58,877 nucleotides of DNA from Chloroflexota bacterium (GTDB taxonomy: Bacteria; Chloroflexota; Anaerolineae; Promineifilales; Promineifilaceae). The position numbers and the translations under genes were made by a program. Below the pieces are notes generated by a model. That model worked only from the letters and a program-made list of their open reading frames with translations, made no database searches and was not told the DNA's origin. Shown one piece after another: positions 48,265 through 56,234 of this stretch. Location: NCBI GenBank assembly GCA_029559155.1, contig JAKQCM010000492.1, positions 1-58,877 on the forward strand. Reading direction: 5' to 3'. Every line of letters begins with the position of its first letter. The stretch's first letter is position 1.

Positions 48265-50499
48265 TTAATTGTTTTCTTCGGCCTGATGCCGTGGCGCAGG
48301 TTGAGCCAGCGTGCGGGCAATCGGGCGCAAATCCATCCACCACTGGGTTTTCGGCCGGACGTGTTCGGTGTCCATCAGGCGGGGCAGGTCTTCAACGTTT
48401 GTCAGGCGAAAATCGCCGCCGACCAGCCCAATGTATGCGCTTTCGGCACGGCCGTTCATAATCTGCTCCTCTAAATAATCCACGCAATCCGAAGCCATGC
48501 GCGTGGCCAAAATGCGATCATACGGCGTGGGGTTGCCTCCTTGTTGCATGTGGCCCAAAATGGCCTGGCGCACATCGAACAAGTCGCCGCCCTCTTCTTC
48601 AAACAAGGCGCGCATGAAATCGGTGGAATAGATGTCGTTCGCGTGTTCGTTGCGAATCATCAACCCGACTCGTTTGCCTCGTTGGAACCCTTCAATCAAT
48701 TGGCTGACGTCTTCCACCAGGTCTTTGAGCGTGACGCCTTCCTCGTGAATATAAACGCGCTCCGCGCCGGTGGCCAGGGCGCTCATCAGCGCCAGATAGC
48801 CACAGTAATGACCCATCACTTCTACCACAAAGGTGCGCCGGGAGGCTACGGCCGATTGTTTGATTTTATCGACGGCGTCCACGATGCTGTTCAGGGCGGT
48901 GTCTGCGCCGACGCTCAGTTCGGAACCGAGGAGATTGTTGTTAATGGTTGCCGGCAGGCAAATCATGGGAATTTGGAAGGCGGGGTAGTTTTCGCGCAGG
49001 CGCTGCATCTCGTAGATGGCTTTGTAGCCGGTCCAACCGCCGATCACCAGAATGCCTTCCACCTGGTGTTCTTCCAGGTTGCGGGCGATGGCGTACCACT
49101 CGCCGCCTTCAGGGGCGGTGCGGTTGGTGCCCAGTTCCGACCCGCCGCGTGGGGCTAACCCGGACACATCCATCCAGCTCAGCTCACGAATTTCGCCGCG
49201 AATCAGGCCGCGAAATCCGCGATTGACGCCCAGCATGATGTGCCCTTTGTCGGTGCCCAGGCGCACGGCGGCGCGTACGGCCGTGTTCATTCCCGGCGCC
49301 GGACCGCCCGCATTAAAAACGGCTATCCGCAAACGGCGCTTGCCTTCGACCGGCGGGTGGGGCAGCGCCCGTACCAATGTGCGCAGCGTGCGGAAAGATT
49401 TCATGAAGCTGCGGCCGCGCAGTTCCATCGCTTTTTCATATTGTCCGGCGGCCACCGCATCGCCGACGGCCTGGGTCATTTCCAGGCACTTGGACAGCGG
49501 GGTGCGCGTGATTTTGTTGCCCTGAATGCCCATGACAAACGGCTCGGTGCCGGGTTCGTCGGCCAGCAGTTCTTCGATGGCGCGTACGCCGAGCTGGGTG
49601 GCCAGGTTGCGGTCGAAGGCGCTGGGCGCGCCGCCGCGCTGCACATGTCCTAGCACGGTGATGCGCGCATCTTCGCCCAGACGTTCTTCCAGGACTTCTT
49701 TCACGTATTGGCTGGTGATGGGGCTGCCGTGCCGGTCCTGGGCGCCTTCGGCGATGATGACGATGCTGTCGCGACGGCCGTTTTCCCGCCCTTTCGACAG
49801 CACTTCACACATTTTGGCCTCCCAATTGTCCAGATTCGGCGGCGCTTCGGGAATCAGCACCCAGTCTGCGCCGGTGGCCAGCGCCGACATCAAAGCCAGG
49901 TAGCCACAACGCCGCCCCATGACTTCGATCACAAAGCTGCGTTGATGGCTGGCCGCTGTGCTGGTGATGGCGTCTACCGCTTCCACAATGCGGTGCAGCG
50001 CCGTGTCTGCGCCTGTGGTCATGTCGGAGCCATACATGTCGTTGTCGATGGAGCCGATGATGCCGGCGATGGCCAATTGGGGGTGGGCGGCGGCCGTTTC
50101 TGGGCTGATGACGCCGGTTTGCAGCAGCTCGTCTAGCAGGCTGGGCCACTCCTGGTACAGCTTAAATGCGCCGGTCAGGCTGCCATCGCCGCCGATGCAC
50201 ACCAGTTTGTCGATGCCATTGGCGAGTAAATTGGCTACGGCGCGCAGACGGCCGGGCCGTTCGCGAAATTCCAGGCAGCGCGCCGAGCCAATGATGGTGC
50301 CGCCTTGCTGCAAAATACCGCCGACCTCGTTCCAGCTTAACGGCCGTATATTTCGGCCGCCATCGACCATACCCTGGTAGCCTTCATAAATTGCATATGC
50401 TTCTGCCCCGCGATCCAGGGCTGTTCGCACTACGGCACGCACGGCGGCGTTCATGCCTTGCGCATCGCCGCCGCTCGTGAAAACGCCTATTCGTTTCAT
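48265..50499 (-). CDS. Tandem-duplicated eukaryote-type 6-phosphofructokinase
   Basis: The 744-residue protein is two fused PFK units. The N-half is catalytic and ATP-type: FTSGGDAQGMNAAVRAVVR, GGTIIGSARCLEFRERPGRL, CIGGDGSLTGA, IGSIDNDMYGSD and EVMGRRCGYLALMSALATGA. The linker has ELRGRSFMKSF. The C-half keeps the fold but not the chemistry: GGWTGYK replaces GGDGS and PATINNN replaces the catalytic TIDND. It ends with GHMQQGGNPTPYDRILATRM and PKTQWWMDLRPIARTLA. This order, the degenerate second half and the tail wording match what I recall of animal and fungal PFK (about 780 residues). The C-half is presumably an allosteric domain. The start is the ATG at 50499. Confidence 0.93.
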   Translation of the reverse strand: MKRIGVFTSGGDAQGMNAAVRAVVRTALDRGAEAYAIYEGYQGMVDGGRNIRPLSWNEVGGILQQGGTIIGSARCLEFRERPGRLRAVANLLANGIDKLVCIGGDGSLTGAFKLYQEWPSLLDELLQTGVISPETAAAHPQLAIAGIIGSIDNDMYGSDMTTGADTALHRIVEAVDAITSTAASHQRSFVIEVMGRRCGYLALMSALATGADWVLIPEAPPNLDNWEAKMCEVLSKGRENGRRDSIVIIAEGAQDRHGSPITSQYVKEVLEERLGEDARITVLGHVQRGGAPSAFDRNLATQLGVRAIEELLADEPGTEPFVMGIQGNKITRTPLSKCLEMTQAVGDAVAAGQYEKAMELRGRSFMKSFRTLRTLVRALPHPPVEGKRRLRIAVFNAGGPAPGMNTAVRAAVRLGTDKGHIMLGVNRGFRGLIRGEIRELSWMDVSGLAPRGGSELGTNRTAPEGGEWYAIARNLEEHQVEGILVIGGWTGYKAIYEMQRLRENYPAFQIPMICLPATINNNLLGSELSVGADTALNSIVDAVDKIKQSAVASRRTFVVEVMGHYCGYLALMSALATGAERVYIHEEGVTLKDLVEDVSQLIEGFQRGKRVGLMIRNEHANDIYSTDFMRALFEEEGGDLFDVRQAILGHMQQGGNPTPYDRILATRMASDCVDYLEEQIMNGRAESAYIGLVGGDFRLTNVEDLPRLMDTEHVRPKTQWWMDLRPIARTLAQPAPRHQAEENN

Positions 50500-50891
50500 G
50501 TCTTCTTCCTTGTTAATGTTTGCAAATAGCGGCGCTGGCGGCAAAAGAGGAAACGAAGCGTACCGTAAATCCCCTCGCCGACGGAGCCGTGACAAATGGT
50601 AATCTTAAGGTCCTGTAGACCGGTAGAAAACGGTGGGAATTTGTGGTAGGAAAAAGCAGGAACCGTTTTAAACGGCCTGCCCCCAATACTACTATTTTCG
50701 GGCTGTTACGCAACTTTTTTGTGCCTGCTCGCGGCGAAGGATAGGAAGATTGCCTGAAGGTGAAGTTGTGTGATGATGCCTGATGCGTCATGCGTAATGC
50801 GTAACCCAGAAACCCATGCATCACGCATCACGCATCAGGCCATATGGTGGGAACAGCCCATGAATGATCGACGGGACGGGAGGGGAAAGGA
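50500..50891. other. 392-base gap upstream of the pfk operon with GCGTGA inverted repeat
   Basis: The gap must contain the promoter of the leftward pfk operon, but I see no clear one. From 50774 to 50840, GCCTGATGCGTCATGCGTAA and GCATCACGCATCACGCATCA with AGGC form an inverted repeat of the GCGTGA family, probably marking the end of the SH3 lipoprotein transcript. No gene is visible. Confidence 0.55.
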
Positions 50892-51395
50892 TTAGTTACG
50901 GCCGTTTCCCCCGGCAGGCACGGCCGTTGGCGCTGGCACATCGGGTACGTTTTCTGCGCCGGTGGCCGCCGAATACTGCGGCCCGCCGGAAACCCAGCAG
51001 GATGTCCCGTCGGCTAGCGGTGGGCACTGGATGCGCCACCAACCTGTAGCCGCATGTCGCCCGATGATGACGGCCGTCTCGCCTTTGCTTAAAAAGCCAA
51101 CCCGCGTAAATTGCACGCCGGGGCCGCTGCGGATGTTTAAATCGACCAACATGCGCACAGTCGGCGCGCCGTTGGGGTTGGCCGGGACAACGGCCGTATT
51201 TGTTGCCGGCGCGCTTTGGGCTGGCAGTGTTACCGTTGGGGCGATATTTAGACCGGATGGCGTGGGAAGAACGGCCGTGCCCCCCGGTGGCGGCAGCAGC
51301 AACCCCGGCTTTGGTTCGCCCGCAAACGCATTACAGGCCAACGAAGCCAATACCAGCAAACCTACCCATACCCCTATTGCCCTATGACGCTGCAT
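50892..51395 (-). CDS. Lipoprotein with bacterial SH3 domain
   Basis: The 167-residue protein has a lipoprotein signal: a hydrophobic stretch IGVWVGLLVLASLAC whose cysteine (lipobox LASLAC) would be lipidated. A long Pro/Thr/Ala linker (to about 80) leads to a bacterial SH3 domain at about 85-150 (LVDLNIRSGPGVQFTRVGFL, KGETAVIIGRHAATGWWRI). It then ends with a Pro/Ala tail. SH3b domains bind peptidoglycan or peptides, so the protein probably sits on the outer face of the membrane. The ATG at 51395 has GGAGGG directly upstream. Confidence 0.85.
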   Translation of the reverse strand: MQRHRAIGVWVGLLVLASLACNAFAGEPKPGLLLPPPGGTAVLPTPSGLNIAPTVTLPAQSAPATNTAVVPANPNGAPTVRMLVDLNIRSGPGVQFTRVGFLSKGETAVIIGRHAATGWWRIQCPPLADGTSCWVSGGPQYSAATGAENVPDVPAPTAVPAGGNGRN

Positions 51396-51485
51396 AAACC
51401 CTCCAAATTCCCCGTTGGGATTCGTCGCTAATGGACAAATGCGCAAACGGCGGTAACAGTTTAAAATAGAATCGTGTAACTATAC

Positions 51486-51545
51486 AGACCCCAAGGGTTT
51501 GATACCCCAATTATCCAAATTCTCAGGAGCAAAGCCTTGGGGTCT
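51486..51545. repeat. CCCCAAGGGTTT palindromic element, third copy
   Basis: AGACCCCAAGGGTTTGATAC starts and GAGCAAAGCCTTGGGGTCT ends the copy, with centre CCAATTATCCAAATTCTCAG. It lies in the divergent gap between the SH3 lipoprotein and the UbiD-family gene. Confidence 0.8.
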
Positions 51546-51615
51546 TTCCAGAATGATACCTGAATAACAAGCCTACACGATACGGCCGTTTTGCGGCCAT
51601 CGAGAGAAAATCAAC

Positions 51616-52932
51616 ATGAGCTTCCGCACATTTTTAGAGCAGGCTGCCCACAGCGGCGACCTTATCACCATCGACAAGCCCATCAACACCACCTTTGAAT
51701 TGGCCAACGTCGCCCATGCCCTGGAAGGGCGGCCCGTACTGTTTAACCACCCAGATGGTTATCCGGGCTGGCGTGTGTGCGCCGGACCTTGCTCCGACCG
51801 CCGCTACTTTGCCATGAGCTTGGGCGTCCCCCTGAACCAACTTACCCATCACCTGGCCCAGGCGTTAGAAAACCCTGCGCCCCCGCCGATGGTCGAATCG
51901 GCTCCTTGCCAGGAAGTTGTGGTGGAAGCTGTTAACCTTGATGAACTGCCAATTTTACTGCACCTGCCGCAAGACGCCGGGCATTACATCGCCAGCGCGG
52001 TGGTCATCACCAAAGACCCGGAGTTGGGGCGCAATATGTGTTACCATCGGCTGCTGCGTCTGGATGAGAAGCATTTTGCCGCGCGCATTGTGGAACGGCG
52101 CGGCACGCACACGGCCATGAGCAAAACAGCCGGCGATTTGCCGGTGGCCATCTGCATTGGCGTTTCTCTGGCGACGCATCTGGCGGCCTCGATGTCGCCG
52201 CCGCCGGGGGTGGATGAATTGTCGGTGGCTCACGCGCTGGCCCCTACGCCGCTGGTGAAGTGCCTGACAAGCGACCTGGAAGTGCCGGCCGATGCGGAAA
52301 TTGTGCTGGAAGGACGCATAACCCACCGGCGCGTGAGCGAAGGGCCGTTTATGGACCTGACGGAGACGATGGATATTGTGCGCGAGCAGCCGGTGATTGA
52401 AATTGACGTGATGACCCATCGCCGGGCGCCGATTTTTCATGCGCTGCTGCCGGGTGGATTGGAGCATAAGTTGTTGATGGGTATGCCCCGCGAACCAACA
52501 ATTTTTAATGAGGTGAATAAGGTGACGCGCTGCACTGGGGCGGTGATTACGCCGGGCGGCGCGTCGTGGCTGCACGCGGTGGTGCAAATTGAGAAGCAGG
52601 GGCCGGATGACGGCCGTTTAGCCATCGCCGCCGCTTTTCGTGGGCATGGTTCGCTCAAACACGTCTGGGTGGTAGACACCGACGTGGACATTTACGACCC
52701 CATGCAGGTAGAATGGGCTGTAGCCACCCGCTTCCAGGCCGACCAGGACCTCGTTGTCCTGAGTAATCAGCCGGGCAGCTCGCTGGACCCTTCCGGGCTG
52801 CATGTGCCGGGGCAAAAAAGCCTCACGGCCAAGATGGGGCTGGACTGCACGATTCCCTGGGGAGCTGACAAAGGCAAGTATGTACGCGGGGAATACGGCC
52901 GTGTCAACCTGCAAGAGTATGTTAATTTATAA
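51616..52932 (+). CDS. UbiD family decarboxylase
   Basis: The 438-residue enzyme belongs to the prenylated-FMN-dependent UbiD family. It has MSFRTFLEQAAHSGDLITID, GRPVLFNHPDGYPGWRV, NLDELPILLHLPQDAGHYI, the RLLRLDEKHFAARI segment, IVLEGRITHRRVSEGPFMD with the conserved Glu residues, and CTIPWGADKGKYVRGEYG at the end. It needs UbiX-made cofactor, not encoded here. Family members decarboxylate 4-hydroxybenzoates, aromatic acids or, in archaea, trans-anhydromevalonate 5-phosphate. An aconitase-X gene 3.3 kb downstream makes the last option worth testing, but specificity cannot be read from the sequence. Confidence 0.88.
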   Translation: MSFRTFLEQAAHSGDLITIDKPINTTFELANVAHALEGRPVLFNHPDGYPGWRVCAGPCSDRRYFAMSLGVPLNQLTHHLAQALENPAPPPMVESAPCQEVVVEAVNLDELPILLHLPQDAGHYIASAVVITKDPELGRNMCYHRLLRLDEKHFAARIVERRGTHTAMSKTAGDLPVAICIGVSLATHLAASMSPPPGVDELSVAHALAPTPLVKCLTSDLEVPADAEIVLEGRITHRRVSEGPFMDLTETMDIVREQPVIEIDVMTHRRAPIFHALLPGGLEHKLLMGMPREPTIFNEVNKVTRCTGAVITPGGASWLHAVVQIEKQGPDDGRLAIAAAFRGHGSLKHVWVVDTDVDIYDPMQVEWAVATRFQADQDLVVLSNQPGSSLDPSGLHVPGQKSLTAKMGLDCTIPWGADKGKYVRGEYGRVNLQEYVNL

Positions 52933-52980
52933 CCAAAAGACACCCGCCTTTCTAGCCATCAACTATCAGAAATAAACCAC

Positions 52981-54606
52981 ATGCAATTACTACAACTGTT
53001 TGCCCAAGAAAGTGAATTGATCCGTCAGGAGATAGGGCTGGTCTTTTTGCTCGCTATTGCGGCGCTGGTCGCTATTATCATCCGGCGTTTCCGGTTTCCC
53101 TACACCGTCGCTCTGGTGTTGGTTGGGCTGGCGCTCTCCTTTGTGCCCAACTTCCTGCCCTTCCACGTCAGCAGCGACATTATTCTGGCCCTACTTGTGC
53201 CGCCGCTCCTTTTTGAAGCCACACTGCACATCAAATGGAAAAACCTGCGCGACGATTTTGTCATCATCACCATCATGGCCGTCGGTGGAACGTTGATCGG
53301 TACATTGATTGTGGGAGAAATTATCACCTGGGTACTCAACATTCCAGTCCTGGCGGCTTTTGCCTTTGGCGCGCTCATCTCGGCGACTGATCCGGTGGCG
53401 GTTATTTCCTTTTTCCGCAGTCTGGGTGTTAGCAAGCGGCTGGCAATTTTGGTAGAAGGCGAAAGTTTGTTCAACGACGGCGCGGCTATCGTCATCTTTA
53501 ATTTGATGATTGGTCTGGCCATTACCGGCGCGCAAAGTTTCAGTCTGACGAATACGATCATTGAATTTTTGCGGGTTTCCCTTGGCGGGGTCGCCGTCGG
53601 GCTGACGTTGGGTTACGTGGTTTCTTACATCATCCTCAAAAACGTCGACGACCACCTGATTGAAACGACGACCACGGTGGCGTTGGCTTTTGGCTCGTAT
53701 GTTATTGCCGAGGAGCTGCACGTGAGTGGTATTTTGGCCGTGGTGGCCGCCGGGTTGATTGTGGGCAATATCGGTATGCAAAACACGTCGCCGACGACGC
53801 GCCTGACATTGGACAATTTTTGGGAATTTTCGGCCTTTGTGGTGAACTCGCTGGTTTTTTTGTTGATTGGCCTGGAAATTCAAATTACGCAGATGCGGCC
53901 GTATTTGGGTCCGATTATTGTGGCGGTGGCGGCCGTGTTGTTGAGCCGGGTGATTATTGCCTATGGGTTTACGGCCGTTCACAACAAACTTACCCCCCAA
54001 ACCCGCAACATATCCAGGCCTTTCCAGCACGTCATCTACTGGGGCGGCCTGCGCGGCGCCATCAGTTTGGCCCTGGCCCTCACACTTACCGGCAATGTCT
54101 TTGGCCGCGACCTCTCTAATGAGATTCGTGTGATGACTTTTGGCGTGGTACTCTTTACCTTATTGGTGCAAGGCATCACCATCGAAAAGCTGATCAAGCG
54201 CTTAGGCCTGGCTGTGAAACCCGCCCACTGGATTCAGCAGCAGCAGCTTCAGGCTCATATCTACGCCAAACGAGCCGGCAAACGAGAATTGGATCGCCTC
54301 CACGATGTGGATATTCTTTTTCCAGAAATTTGGGAAGCCATGAGCAATATCTATGACGAAGAAATCCGCAGCGCCAAAAATGCGCTAAGCGAACACCTGC
54401 AAGATTATCCGGAACTGGAACAAGATATGTTTTTACAGGCCCGCGAAGATGTGTTGAAAGCCGAACGCGCGGCGCTCAGTGTTGCCGCCCGCCAGGGGTT
54501 CATTTCCGATGACTTGCTGCAAGATTTGGGCAAAGAAACAGACAACCATCTGGCTGCTCTGGAAATAATCAAGCGCAGCCGCAGCCTGAAGGATGAAAAA
54601 GAGTAA
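52981..54606 (+). CDS. CPA1-type Na+(K+)/H+ antiporter
   Basis: The 541-residue protein has about twelve membrane helices to residue 415 and a hydrophilic C-tail. The CPA1/NhaP signature is clear: VPPLLFEATLHIKWKNLRDD, FALG-type FAFGALISATDPVAVISFF with the DP pair, and VEGESLFNDGAAIVIFNLM with the ND ion-binding residues. GGLRGAISLALALTL is also typical. The tail is helical (RELDRLHDVDILFPEIWEAM) and may be regulatory. It exchanges monovalent cations for protons. It is co-directional with a universal stress protein and an MscS channel, together suggesting an ion and osmotic homeostasis group. Confidence 0.92.
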   Translation: MQLLQLFAQESELIRQEIGLVFLLAIAALVAIIIRRFRFPYTVALVLVGLALSFVPNFLPFHVSSDIILALLVPPLLFEATLHIKWKNLRDDFVIITIMAVGGTLIGTLIVGEIITWVLNIPVLAAFAFGALISATDPVAVISFFRSLGVSKRLAILVEGESLFNDGAAIVIFNLMIGLAITGAQSFSLTNTIIEFLRVSLGGVAVGLTLGYVVSYIILKNVDDHLIETTTTVALAFGSYVIAEELHVSGILAVVAAGLIVGNIGMQNTSPTTRLTLDNFWEFSAFVVNSLVFLLIGLEIQITQMRPYLGPIIVAVAAVLLSRVIIAYGFTAVHNKLTPQTRNISRPFQHVIYWGGLRGAISLALALTLTGNVFGRDLSNEIRVMTFGVVLFTLLVQGITIEKLIKRLGLAVKPAHWIQQQQLQAHIYAKRAGKRELDRLHDVDILFPEIWEAMSNIYDEEIRSAKNALSEHLQDYPELEQDMFLQAREDVLKAERAALSVAARQGFISDDLLQDLGKETDNHLAALEIIKRSRSLKDEKE

Positions 54607-54713
54607 CATCCATACAAACTCAAACCGTTTGGTTTGCCCTTCAGCAGTGCCCGATGAGGCGCAAAACGGTCAGGGTTCTAAAAAACGTCATGAACCATTC
54701 GGGAAACGTGCTT

Positions 54714-55181
54714 ATGAAATGTATTGTATGTGCCACAAGAGGCGGCGAAGGCAGCCGCGCTGCCCAAATGGCGGCAATTCGCCAGGCGCGCCGCACCGGA
54801 AAACCGCTGATTTTTTTGTACGTTACCGACCCTTCTAGCATGGGCGAGGTGGACGAACTGCTGCTGCCCGCGCTGCGCGCCGAATTGAACTGGCTGGGCC
54901 GCACCTTGCTGCAAGTCGCCAAACAACGCGCCGAATCGGCCGGTCTTTTATCGCATGTGGAAATCCGCGAGGGGCGTGTTCAGGAGGAAATCGGTCATTT
55001 TTTGCGCGCGTCGGATGCGGAACTGCTTATTTTGGGCGCGCCGCGCGGGGCGACGGCTAACATCTTTGGCGATGATGCAGTGGAGCAGTTCGCCCACGCG
55101 ATTCAAAGCGAGACAGGCATCGAAGTGTTGGTGGTTCGCCCGGAATTGCACGAGGAAACTGGTCTCGGCCAGGAAAACTAA
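54714..55181 (+). CDS. Universal stress protein family protein
   Basis: The 155-residue protein has a UspA fold: MKCIVCATRGGEGSRAAQMA, a KPLIFLYVTDPSS strand, and a C-terminal region with LLILGAPRGATANIFGDDAVEQF followed by TGIEVLVV. The G-x2-G-x9-G(S/T) nucleotide-binding pattern is only partly kept (GAPRGATANIFGDD). The frame extends back to 54654, but the domain starts at the ATG at 54714. It may bind ATP and respond to stress. Nine bases separate it from the MscS gene. Confidence 0.82.
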   Translation: MKCIVCATRGGEGSRAAQMAAIRQARRTGKPLIFLYVTDPSSMGEVDELLLPALRAELNWLGRTLLQVAKQRAESAGLLSHVEIREGRVQEEIGHFLRASDAELLILGAPRGATANIFGDDAVEQFAHAIQSETGIEVLVVRPELHEETGLGQEN

Positions 55182-55190
55182 CAGGCGTCT

Positions 55191-56150
55191 ATGTTCGAAA
55201 GTATACAAACATTTCTACAGGCCCAATTCCAGCTCAGCCCGGAAACGCAAGACAAAATCTTTGCCACCATACTGATATTCTTGTTGATAATGCTGCTGCG
55301 ATGGGTGTCTTTTCGCTACGTCAACCAGCGCTTTCATGATTCAACGCGCGCGCTGTACAATTGGCGTAAAGCTGTGGATTACACGGCTTTTCTTTTGGGG
55401 ATGATTTTGATTGGGCGCATCTGGCTGGCGGGTATTCAGTCGATGCTGACGTACCTGGGTATTTTGTCGGCCGGTCTGGCGATTGCTCTGCAAGATATGA
55501 TCAGCAATTTGGCCGGCTGGGTGTTTATTGTGACGCGACGGCCGTTTGCCGTGGGCGACCGTCTGGAAGTAGGCGAGTTCTCCGGCGACGTCATCGACAT
55601 TCGCCTGTTCGAGTTTAGCATGTTGGAAGTGGGCGGCCGTATCGACGCCGAACAAAGCACCGGCCGTATTTTGCATGTGCCAAACGGCCGTGTCTTCACC
55701 AACATCCTCGCCAACTACAGCCAGGGCCTGCCCTTCATCTGGAACGAAATCCCTATCCTGGTCACCTTCGAAAGCGACTGGCAAAAAGCCAAAGCCATCC
55801 TGACTGAAGTCGTCAACACCTACGCGCCGCAGGTAGACCGACACCAACTCAAACAGCGCCAGGTGAAGGGCATGCGCTTTGTCATCTCCTACACCAACAT
55901 TGCGCCGGCCGTTTATACCCAAATTGCTAGCAGCGGTGTGCTGCTGACGCTGCGTTACCTGGTGCAGCCGCGCCAACGCCGCGACAGCGAACAAGTGATT
56001 CACGAAGCCATTCTGCGCGCCTTCCAGCCCCACGACGACATCGACTTCGCCTACGAAACCCAGCGCGAATACATCCATTATCAGGAAAAGAAACGGCCGT
56101 CTTACGACCCACCCTCAGCTACGTTTGGGCAGGGGGAAGAGAGAGATTAG
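55191..56150 (+). CDS. MscS-family mechanosensitive ion channel
   Basis: The 319-residue membrane protein has three helices in the first 110 residues (IFATILIFLLIMLLRWVSF, TAFLLGMILIGRIWL and ILSAGLAIALQDMISNLAGW). The last is the pore-lining TM3 with the family's small-residue packing. The MscS beta domain then follows (FAVGDRLEVGEFSGDVIDI, GRILHVPNGRVFTNILANY). It opens under membrane tension to release solutes. It probably shares a transcript with the UspA gene. Confidence 0.9.
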   Translation: MFESIQTFLQAQFQLSPETQDKIFATILIFLLIMLLRWVSFRYVNQRFHDSTRALYNWRKAVDYTAFLLGMILIGRIWLAGIQSMLTYLGILSAGLAIALQDMISNLAGWVFIVTRRPFAVGDRLEVGEFSGDVIDIRLFEFSMLEVGGRIDAEQSTGRILHVPNGRVFTNILANYSQGLPFIWNEIPILVTFESDWQKAKAILTEVVNTYAPQVDRHQLKQRQVKGMRFVISYTNIAPAVYTQIASSGVLLTLRYLVQPRQRRDSEQVIHEAILRAFQPHDDIDFAYETQREYIHYQEKKRPSYDPPSATFGQGEERD

Positions 56151-56219
56151 AGACTGGAGATTGGAGATTGGAGATTGGAGACTGCGCGATAGTCTCCAAT
56201 CTCTAGTCTCCAATCTCCC
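56143..56219. repeat. GGAGATT-type inverted repeat before the aconitase-X gene
   Basis: GAGATTAGAGACTGGAGATT and three more GGAGATT units on the left are complementary to AGTCTCCAATCTCTAGTCTC followed by CAATCTCC on the right, around CTGCGCGAT. It begins inside the last codons of the MscS gene. Confidence 0.75.
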
Positions 56220-56234
56220 CAAGACGAGAAGCTT

